Virus record (IMG/VR): IMGVR_UViG_3300027801_001100
Location: 1-34,145 of that record
From: a virus
Direction: 5' to 3' (one strand)
Length of the DNA: 34,145 nucleotides
The position numbers and the translations under genes were made by a program. Below the pieces are notes generated by a model. The model was not told the DNA's origin. It saw only the letters and a program-made list of their open reading frames with translations, and searched no databases. Each line of letters starts with the position of its first letter. Within the stretch, counting starts at the first letter, position 1. Below, piece after piece: positions 6,696 through 12,654 of the stretch.

Positions 6696-6767
6696 TTACT
6701 TGTTCATAACGTACATTGTTACTTCAAAACCAAAACGCATTTCTGTTGCTGCTGGTGTTGTCCACAT
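6696..6767 (-). CDS. pqqA: PqqA-like precursor peptide for pyrroloquinoline quinone (PQQ)
   Basis: This 23-residue gene begins MWTTPA and contains RFGFEVTMY at positions 11-19. In PQQ producers, PqqE with chaperone PqqD crosslinks Glu and Tyr of PqqA in an E-x-x-x-Y motif, and that pair becomes the cofactor. Here Glu15 and Tyr19 sit at the positions known from 23-residue enterobacterial PqqA, together with the Met-Trp start, Pro5-Ala6, Arg11, Gly13, Val16-Thr17 and a basic C terminus. AGGAG lies eight bases before the ATG and a terminator starts six bases after the stop. The gene follows a small zinc-ribbon gene. No pqqB, C, D, E or F is present in the window, so the host would have to supply them. 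The family call is firm; use by the phage is inference. Confidence 0.92.
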   Translation of the reverse strand: MWTTPAATEMRFGFEVTMYVMNK

Positions 6768-6827
6768 AATATTTTCTCCTTTCAAGCGATATATTACTAT
6801 AATAACAAGGCTAGTATATAAAGAAAA

Positions 6828-6989
6828 TCATGAGTTATTTGCTTCTTTTGTTCCATTAAGATAAATGTTTAGTTTACATTCAGGACATTCCATTTTAGAC
6901 ATAATAAGATAACCAGAATCATTGTTAAGTGTTCCTATGCTATTCTCATTTTTATTAGTCATTTTTATGTTACATTTAGGACAATTCAT
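6828..6989 (-). CDS. Small zinc-ribbon protein
   Basis: A 53-residue gene with two CPxC knuckles: CPKC at 3-6 and CPEC at 35-38, separated by a polar linker (TNKNENSIGT). This is the pattern of a compact zinc ribbon. It overlaps the preceding stop (TAATG), so translation is probably coupled to the membrane protein upstream. It is the last gene before pqqA, 44 bases from the pqqA ribosome binding site. The function is unknown. Nucleic-acid or protein binding is the usual role of such folds. Confidence 0.75.
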   Translation of the reverse strand: MNCPKCNIKMTNKNENSIGTLNNDSGYLIMSKMECPECKLNIYLNGTKEANNS

Positions 6990-7336
6990 TAATTAAAAAC
7001 CTTATCTAAAAATTTAGTTACTTTGTGTTCAATTGCTGGCAATAACCTCATTCCTGAATAACCTATAAAGAACGCTAATAACGGAGCAAGTGTTACATGA
7101 AGATTAAATTGATGTAGTAATGGTGGTATAAATAATTCAACAGAAATTACAGCTATAACTAAAGATAAAAATAAATCTTTTCTAGCTTGGTGACGTTCTA
7201 CTGCCCATTTAATATGACCACCAGAAGTACCTTTTCTTGATTTAACTTTTTTTGTATTATAATTGCATAAGCCACCAATAATAGATGTAATTACACAAGT
7301 TACTTTAGCGCCAAAAGCTAAGATTAAATATTCCAT
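6989..7336 (-). CDS. Multi-pass membrane protein, holin candidate
   Basis: A 115-residue membrane protein: hydrophobic segments at about 3-24 (including IIGGLC), 56-75 (LFLSLVIAVISVELFIPP) and 80-98, with a basic loop between the first two (KKVKSRKGTSGG) and a charged C terminus. Size and topology suit a phage holin, which would release the lysozyme, but no holin family is recognised by sequence. It lies two bases after the previous membrane protein and overlaps the next gene by one base. Confidence 0.65.
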   Translation of the reverse strand: MEYLILAFGAKVTCVITSIIGGLCNYNTKKVKSRKGTSGGHIKWAVERHQARKDLFLSLVIAVISVELFIPPLLHQFNLHVTLAPLLAFFIGYSGMRLLPAIEHKVTKFLDKVFN

Positions 7337-7337
7337 T

Positions 7338-7763
7338 TTAATTAGATTTGGCTAATTGACCACCAAAATAGAACTCAATAATAATTGTAGCCCATTGGAA
7401 TATTTCATCAAACTTATAAAGACCTGTAACTGTTTCAAGAGTAGTTCCTCCTCCAAACTGAATTAATCCAAGTAAATTTACGCCTTCATATGCTACAGGA
7501 ATAATTGTTTCTATACCAAATATACCGGCTAATGGGTATATAGCAACCAAAGCTAATATAACTACAATAAGAAACCTTCTGTTCCAAGCCGCCATAGGGG
7601 ATTCTTTGTTTGATTGATCTCTTGCACTATCTATCTGTTTAGATTTAGCAGACAACGCTTGCAGCATAAGCTTCTGCTCATCATGAGATTGTTTAGATTT
7701 AATGGCCATTAACTTGGCAAAAAATCCTAATGCAATTGGAATTAGATGTGTGAGGATACCCAT
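7338..7763 (-). CDS. Membrane protein resembling three-segment phage holins
   Basis: A 141-residue protein. An N-terminal hydrophobic stretch (about 3-20) is followed by a charged helical region (KSKQSHDEQKLMLQALSAK). Then NRRFLIVVILALVAIYPLAGIFG begins a strong membrane segment (about 61-84), and a last hydrophobic stretch ends in the short tail FYFGGQLAKSN. This NRRF-membrane-FYFG layout is seen in marine phage and gene-transfer-agent proteins described as three-segment holins. AAGGAG precedes the start, and the gene overlaps the upstream gene by 22 bases. Holin function is inferred. Confidence 0.65.
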   Translation of the reverse strand: MGILTHLIPIALGFFAKLMAIKSKQSHDEQKLMLQALSAKSKQIDSARDQSNKESPMAAWNRRFLIVVILALVAIYPLAGIFGIETIIPVAYEGVNLLGLIQFGGGTTLETVTGLYKFDEIFQWATIIIEFYFGGQLAKSN

Positions 7764-7930
7764 TTAGTAACAGTCTCCTTCCCATCTTTCAATTTTGTAA
7801 GGACAGCTTTGGGATTGATCCCAATCTTCCTGGCCCACCAATGAATCATCGGAATTGTCAGCATCATCCACACCCCTAATGCCGTCAACACCATTATCAG
7901 AATTGCTATTCCTAATAGTATCTCGATCAT
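7742..7930 (-). CDS. Small single-pass membrane protein
   Basis: A 62-residue protein starting MIEILLGIAILIMVLTALGV, with a hydrophobic N-terminal half, a WW pair near 31 and a basic C-terminal helix. GAGGGG lies about ten bases before ATG 7930. The overlapping frame from 7949 is less protein-like. It belongs to a cluster of tiny membrane proteins and could modulate lysis, but no evidence assigns a role. Confidence 0.6.
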   Translation of the reverse strand: MIEILLGIAILIMVLTALGVWMMLTIPMIHWWARKIGINPKAVLTKLKDGKETVTKWVSSHI

Positions 7931-8044
7931 AATGTAAACCCCTCTTCATTCTTTATATCCATTTAAAAAAAATAACAAGCTATTAATAAAACACAAGGTG
8001 TTACTGGGAAAACTGTTAAAAAAATTACAACAGAAAAAATTTGT

Positions 8045-8383
8045 TTATGCATACTTTGACATAGCAAGACATAATAATCCTGCACCTATGCCTGTAACGA
8101 TTGCTTCTGTAGATGCTCCACCAAATCCTGAATGGTGTGACATCATATCAGCAATTGCTGTAAAGAATCCTATAGCTCCTGCCATAGCAAACTTATTATT
8201 TGACCAATCTTTGTTACCATAAATTACAACAATTACAGTAGCTACAGATGCAATTAATCCTACCTGTAACGCTTTACCCCAATGACCTAGAGTCATAGCT
8301 AGTAAGTTTCCTTGTGTCATCATTACCATGCACGAAGTAGTAGACTCTGAAAGTCTTTTTAATAAAATGCTTATGTTATTCAT
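8045..8383 (-). CDS. Multi-pass membrane protein, possible holin
   Basis: A 112-residue protein with a soluble N terminus and hydrophobic segments at about 37-56 (ALQVGLIASVATVIVVIYG), 66-80 and 93-110. Topology and size resemble phage holins with three membrane segments, though the family is not recognised. GGAG precedes the start and the ATG overlaps the previous stop. The 114-base gap that follows (7931-8044) holds A/T runs and no gene that I can support. Confidence 0.65.
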   Translation of the reverse strand: MNNISILLKRLSESTTSCMVMMTQGNLLAMTLGHWGKALQVGLIASVATVIVVIYGNKDWSNNKFAMAGAIGFFTAIADMMSHHSGFGGASTEAIVTGIGAGLLCLAMSKYA

Positions 8384-8466
8384 TAGTTACTCCATCCATA
8401 AATTAAAGCTAAAATAATTGGTGTAATAGGTAGTGCTGCTAATACAGCTAAGTTAAAAGCATACAT
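8383..8466 (-). CDS. Tiny membrane peptide, possibly the second half of an interrupted gene
   Basis: A 27-residue frame starting MYAFNLAVLAALPITPIILA and ending GWSN. The same frame stays open for about 30 codons upstream without an ATG and reads like a membrane protein (PLDNSLYIISVVV). The adjacent frame contributes a hydrophobic N-terminal segment that ends 18 bases later. Either two coupled tiny peptides or one two-segment protein split by a frameshift is possible. No ribosome binding site is visible before 8466. Confidence 0.4.
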   Translation of the reverse strand: MYAFNLAVLAALPITPIILALIYGWSN

Positions 8467-8525
8467 ACAACATACAACAACACTAATAATGTAAAGGCTA
8501 TTATCAAGTGGTAAAACTCTTTCAT
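8448..8525 (-). CDS. Tiny membrane peptide
   Basis: A 25-residue frame starting MKEFYHLIIAFTLLVLLYVV, almost wholly hydrophobic after a charged start. The ATGA overlap with the upstream stop suggests coupled translation. It overlaps the 27-residue frame downstream by 19 bases. See the neighbouring entry for the split-gene alternative. Confidence 0.4.
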   Translation of the reverse strand: MKEFYHLIIAFTLLVLLYVVCMLLT

Positions 8526-8683
8526 AACTTCCAGCCCTGAGAAGCAGCCCAAAGATAAACTAATGCAGCAAGTAGAAAAGCAAATAATCCTTTAAGAGAT
8601 AACTTTCCAAACTCAATAAACTTACTATCAAGCCACTCTTGTAGTCCTTCTTTTATGGCTTGCTTTTGATCTTCTTGATTCAT
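8522..8683 (-). CDS. Small tail-anchored membrane protein
   Basis: A 53-residue gene: a charged N-terminal helix (MNQEDQKQAIKEGLQEWLD) followed by one membrane segment (about 30-47, LKGLFAFLLAALVYLWAA) and a short Trp-Lys end. The start overlaps the preceding stop (TAATG), and its own stop overlaps the next start (ATGA). The amphipathic helix plus single segment could be an antiholin or pinholin-like protein, but no family is recognised. Confidence 0.6.
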   Translation of the reverse strand: MNQEDQKQAIKEGLQEWLDSKFIEFGKLSLKGLFAFLLAALVYLWAASQGWKL

Positions 8684-8889
8684 TATTCCTCTTTTATTAA
8701 ATCTATATATAATTTATCAGCGAAAGCTTTTTTACCTACATTAAGTTGATCTAAATTAAATAATAACTGTTTAGTCTTTCTTTCTAAATCGCCTATGTGT
8801 TGAAGTAGGATTGTTTGTGATTCGTTTAAATCTTCTACAAAGTATTCTTTTTCGTGTAATTCAAATGGTGTTTTTTTGGTTTTTGCCAT
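8683..8889 (-). CDS. DUF6447-like small coiled-coil phage protein
   Basis: A 68-residue protein starting MAKTKKTPFELHEKEY. The central heptad-like helix (LNESQTILLQHIGDLERKTKQLL) and the LNVGKKAF ending resemble small coiled-coil proteins (DUF6447 type) that recur near tail-fibre genes of marine podo- and myoviruses. It has GGAG before ATG 8889 and directly follows the fibre-region genes. The function of the family is unknown; a structural or assembly role is a guess from position. Confidence 0.65.
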   Translation of the reverse strand: MAKTKKTPFELHEKEYFVEDLNESQTILLQHIGDLERKTKQLLFNLDQLNVGKKAFADKLYIDLIKEE

Positions 8890-8921
8890 TTTTAATTCTC
8901 CTTAAAGTTAATGTTTATTAT

Positions 8922-9275
8922 TTATACTTCTACTACTTCTTCTACATAAGATAAAGTTTCTTCATCCCAAAGGTATACTTTTCCATCTATAGGATAAGGT
9001 ACTGGGTTCTCCCATAAATAAGTAGTTTCATTTAATACCCATGATGGATAAGGAGCAGGAGCATAAAATACATCCTTAGTCGCATCATATGTATATCCTA
9101 TACCTGCATAGTTTCCTCTCAGAGGAGTTCCTTCAGGATTTTGATTCCCATGTGTACTAGATGATGTTTCTATCCATGCTCCAGGACTTGAATCAACAAA
9201 GGTTTCAAAAAACTCTTGTTCCGCGACAATAACATTAATAACTTTTTTATCTAAAACTTTTGCAAAATATGACAT
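8922..9275 (-). CDS. Conserved marine-phage protein next to the tail fibre
   Basis: A 117-residue protein starting MSYFAKVLDKKVINVIVAEQ. The frame is open to 9389, but ATG 9275 lies just after the fibre stop, has AGGA upstream and begins the recognisable sequence. Landmarks typical of this widespread marine-phage protein are an N-terminal VIVAEQEFFETF, a THGNQNPEG segment, LRGNYAGIGYTYD, and SWVLNE followed by LWENP. It is usually encoded near tail fibres and may be a fibre-associated or adhesin accessory protein. Function is not established. Confidence 0.75.
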   Translation of the reverse strand: MSYFAKVLDKKVINVIVAEQEFFETFVDSSPGAWIETSSSTHGNQNPEGTPLRGNYAGIGYTYDATKDVFYAPAPYPSWVLNETTYLWENPVPYPIDGKVYLWDEETLSYVEEVVEV

Positions 9276-9279
9276 AATT

Positions 9280-12200
9280 TTATCCTGTGTAGGTTCCTGA
9301 CCCTGTAAATGTAAGAATTGTATTTGCTCCAGATGTTGAAACTGAAACAGAGCCTGAAGAAGTTCCTGAATATGAAGCCGTAGGGACACTTAATATAACA
9401 ACTCCTGTACCACCTGGCTGACTATTATTCCCATTATCATCTGATGTACTTACAGAACCTTGACCACCACCACCTAGATTAGCTGCACTTCCCCCGCCAA
9501 GACCATTAGCACCTAAAGCAGCAGCAGCATTATTTGAACCTTTACCACCTCCTCCACCACCACCACGAGCTACTGATGAACCAGTAATTGAAGAAGCTAA
9601 ACCAGCTCCACCCGCAGCACCATAGTATTGGTCTGGGGAATTTACACTTAATCCTACTCCAGATTTACCCCCGCCACCACCTGCACCACCTTTATTAGTT
9701 GCAGAAGCATTACCTCCAGCGTTACCTTGTCCTGATGTTCCTGTTCCTGGTGTAGCAGTACCTGAATTTTTATATGAAGAACCACCGCCAGAACCACCAT
9801 TTCCACCATCGGAAGGTGAGTCATAAGAACCACCACCACCACCGCCAATAACTGTAGTTGTTCCTGTAAATGTAGTATTTCCTCCAGCTCCTCCACGAGC
9901 ATTTGTACCTGCTACTGCTCCACCTGCACCAATAGCTGCTGTGTAAGTAGTACCTGATGTAATAGTCATTGTACTTTCTATATAACCACCAGCGCCTCCA
10001 CCACCACCACCATAAACAGCTTGCCATCCACCGCCACCGCCGCCACCAGCTATTGTTAAATAAGTACCTGTGTAAGGTGGAACGAAAGGTTCATATGTTG
10101 AAGCCTTGTCCATGTTTGGAATCCACCCTTTAGTTGCACCTGAATAAACAATATCAACTGTGCCCCCAGCATCACTATAGTGTACTGCTAATGCATCAGT
10201 TGCACCTTGATAATTTAATCCATTAGAGTCTAGGATTACTTTATTACTAGCCCATGTTCTAGCATAATCTGTAAAGATAATTTGGTCGCCCACAGAGGCT
10301 GAACTTGGTAATGTGATTGTACATATATTAGATGTTGTATTTATCCAGTAACCTCTTCCAGCTACTGCTGTTAAAGTTGCTGCTGTTACGATAGATGATT
10401 GCCATGCAATACCAGACTCTACTGTTGTAAATGTTGGAGGAGCTCCAGCACCTGCTGATGTCAGTAATTGACCTGCAGAACCAGTTGCTACTTTAGCTGG
10501 ATTACCTGATGCATCATAAGTAATTAACTCACCATCTGTACCTGGAGCCATTTTAGCTAGGTCTATTGCATCATCAGCTATCTTTGCTCTAGTTACATTT
10601 AGGTCAGCTATCTTTGCTGTTGTTACATTTGAATTTAATATCTTATCAGTTATTACTTTATCGTTTCCAATAGTAAGAGCTGTTGCTCCTGTTACATCAC
10701 CTGTATGTGTAGCATTAGTTACCTTAGCAGTATTAGCTGTAATTGCACTTGCTTGTCCACCAGTGATTCCTGTCTTTGCTGTATTAGCTGTGATAGCCGA
10801 ATTAATTGAGTTAGCTAATTTGTCAGTAGTAATTGCATCATCTGCAATTTTAGCTGTAGCAATAGATCCTGTAGCTAGAGCTGATATAACATCAGCGCTT
10901 AATAAAGTTACTGAACCTGTTCTACCATTAAAAGCAGCTACAGATCCAGAGGCATCAAAAGCTGCTACTACCCAAGCAGAACCATTATAAATTTTTAATT
11001 GTTTAGGGCTTGCATCTGTATCATAAAATAATGATCCTGTAGTAATTGTACCGCCTGGGTCTGAAGCTGAAGCTCCTCTATATAAATCGGCGAAACTATT
11101 AACTCCAGCTACATTAGCTGCAACTGTAGCTATATTAGTTACATTAGCAGAAGTTCCTAGTAATCCCATTGCTGTTACATTAGCAGAAGTTCCTAGTACG
11201 TTCATGTCTGTTACAACATCAGATGTACCTAAAACATTCATATCTGTTACAACATCACTTGTTCCTAGTATTGCCATGTCTGCAACAATTGCATCTGTTG
11301 CCAAAATAGCCATGTCTGCAACAACTGTATCAGAGCCAAGGATAGCCATATCTGCTACGATAGCATCTGTACCAAGGATAGCCATATCAGCTACAATTGC
11401 GTCAGTAGCTAGAATAGCCATGTCTGCAACTGCTGCGGATGTACCTAATCTACCAATCTCAGTAGCCTTACCTGCTACTACACCAATGTCTGTTGCATCT
11501 GCTGCTACAGCAGTAATAGCTGTTTGCTCTGAAGATGTAGGTTTGATTGCTAACCAAGCATCTCCTGCTGTCCAGACAAAAATCTGATTACTTGTTGTAT
11601 TAAAATATAAAGCACCTGTAAGTAATGCTGTTCCACCAGGGCCTGTTGATGGAATAGAACCATCTGCATAAGCACCTAAATATTTTTTATCAAAGTCAAG
11701 TTTTGTAGCTGCGGCTGCTGTAGCAGAAGTTGCGGCTGCATTTTTACTTACTACGGCTGCTGCTGCTGCTGTGTCTGCCCCTGCCTTTGCTGTATCTGCT
11801 CCAGCCTTTGCTGTGTCTGCCCCTGCTTTAGCTGTGTCTGCGCCAGCTTTTGCTGTTTCCGCTGCACTTTTAGCTACAACCGCTGCATCCCTTGCTGCCT
11901 CTGCCGCTGTAGCACTAGAGGTGGCTGAAGCTGCATCTACAACTAAAGACCATTTAGCTGCATCTGCATTGGTTGTTAATGGTTGAGATCCAGATGATGT
12001 ATGTGCAGTAATAGCAATAAAAATATTATTTGTTGATGTATCTTTAACTATATCTTGTAATACATAAGCTGTACTTGCAGCCCAGTTCCCCTTATAAGTA
12101 CCTACACTATTTGTAGCTGCTGGATTACCACTGGCATCAAAGGTTAAGTATTTGTTTGCACGCACTGTATTGAATGGCAATTCCATATTAACAGTAGTAG

Positions 12201-12606
12201 GGTCTGTATTTGGCGCGCGTAATGATCGATTAGATTGTTCTAGATTTTGTTGGGTAAAGATAGTAAGGCTATCAAATTCATCATTAAGTGTTGTAGCAAA
12301 TAATGGTCCACCTGTTGTAAAGTCGGTAGTCCTTTGTATTGTTCTGTCGCCAATTAAAGTAATTCGATCATCGGAATCTGGTGTACCTGGAACTCTTGCG
12401 CTACCGCCTACAACTATCGTAACATTACCTGTGCCAGCAGCTCCAATAGATACAGTATAATCTGTAGTCAGAGTTAATTCTATGTTATTATAATAAACAG
12501 CAATGTCTGTATTTACTAGTATGTTAAAGGCGTAAGCATACGGGCCTGTTCCTGCCGAGCCAGTATAGACTACCCTTCTTGTTTGTGATGAAATGTCAAT
12601 TGTCAT
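9280..12606 (-). CDS. Tail fibre with T7-type N terminus and glycine-rich tip
   Basis: A 1108-residue receptor-binding fibre. Residues 1 to about 150 match the T7 gp17-type attachment domain (YTGSAGTGPYAYAFNIL near the start, LNDEFDSLTIFTQQNLEQ near 130). An Ala-rich coiled stretch follows with four AKAGADT repeats. Next come nine 12-residue repeats of the VADMAIL type and repeated ITANTAK segments. From about 850 to 1075 the sequence is dominated by Gly runs (GGGGGG, GGAGG), as in glycine-rich phage tips thought to form polyglycine-II helices. A beta-rich end closes with FTGSGTYTG. It follows the internal virion proteins, as in T7. Confidence 0.93.
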   Translation of the reverse strand: MTIDISSQTRRVVYTGSAGTGPYAYAFNILVNTDIAVYYNNIELTLTTDYTVSIGAAGTGNVTIVVGGSARVPGTPDSDDRITLIGDRTIQRTTDFTTGGPLFATTLNDEFDSLTIFTQQNLEQSNRSLRAPNTDPTTVNMELPFNTVRANKYLTFDASGNPAATNSVGTYKGNWAASTAYVLQDIVKDTSTNNIFIAITAHTSSGSQPLTTNADAAKWSLVVDAASATSSATAAEAARDAAVVAKSAAETAKAGADTAKAGADTAKAGADTAKAGADTAAAAAVVSKNAAATSATAAAATKLDFDKKYLGAYADGSIPSTGPGGTALLTGALYFNTTSNQIFVWTAGDAWLAIKPTSSEQTAITAVAADATDIGVVAGKATEIGRLGTSAAVADMAILATDAIVADMAILGTDAIVADMAILGSDTVVADMAILATDAIVADMAILGTSDVVTDMNVLGTSDVVTDMNVLGTSANVTAMGLLGTSANVTNIATVAANVAGVNSFADLYRGASASDPGGTITTGSLFYDTDASPKQLKIYNGSAWVVAAFDASGSVAAFNGRTGSVTLLSADVISALATGSIATAKIADDAITTDKLANSINSAITANTAKTGITGGQASAITANTAKVTNATHTGDVTGATALTIGNDKVITDKILNSNVTTAKIADLNVTRAKIADDAIDLAKMAPGTDGELITYDASGNPAKVATGSAGQLLTSAGAGAPPTFTTVESGIAWQSSIVTAATLTAVAGRGYWINTTSNICTITLPSSASVGDQIIFTDYARTWASNKVILDSNGLNYQGATDALAVHYSDAGGTVDIVYSGATKGWIPNMDKASTYEPFVPPYTGTYLTIAGGGGGGGWQAVYGGGGGGAGGYIESTMTITSGTTYTAAIGAGGAVAGTNARGGAGGNTTFTGTTTVIGGGGGGSYDSPSDGGNGGSGGGSSYKNSGTATPGTGTSGQGNAGGNASATNKGGAGGGGGKSGVGLSVNSPDQYYGAAGGAGLASSITGSSVARGGGGGGGKGSNNAAAALGANGLGGGSAANLGGGGQGSVSTSDDNGNNSQPGGTGVVILSVPTASYSGTSSGSVSVSTSGANTILTFTGSGTYTG
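11122..11445 (-). repeat. Nine 12-residue (36-base) tandem repeats in the fibre shaft
   Basis: Nine consecutive units of 12 codons read like GTDAIVADMAIL. The last four diverge to GTSDVVTDMNVL and GTSANVTAMGLL. The graded divergence suggests expansion by duplication. Such repeats set shaft length. Confidence 0.8.
11770..11853 (-). repeat. Four AKAGADT (21-base) tandem repeats in the fibre
   Basis: Four identical seven-residue units (AKAGADT) are encoded by near-identical 21-base copies that differ mainly at third positions. They lie in an Ala-rich coiled-coil stretch. Confidence 0.8.
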
Positions 12607-12654
12607 AGTTTATCCTCGGTTTATATTAGCATATTTTGATGTATTTTAATAGTC

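Noticed and set aside
6805-6830. TATACT hexamer as a promoter for pqqA
   Set aside because: It is a reasonable -10 box, but there is no -35 element at 15-19 bases and no extended -10, so I do not call a separate pqqA promoter.
7764-7949. Minus-strand frame starting MKRGLHYDRD
   Set aside because: Asp/Ser-rich shadow of the membrane protein at 7742-7930, which has the better ribosome site and a clear hydrophobic segment.
11122-11853. CRISPR-like array
   Set aside because: The regularly spaced repeats are in-frame coding repeats of the fibre, without unique spacers or cas genes.
10763-12460. Several open frames on the plus strand across the fibre gene
   Set aside because: They mirror the repetitive Ala/Gly/Val-rich fibre sequence (low-complexity translations, no ribosome sites) and are shadows.
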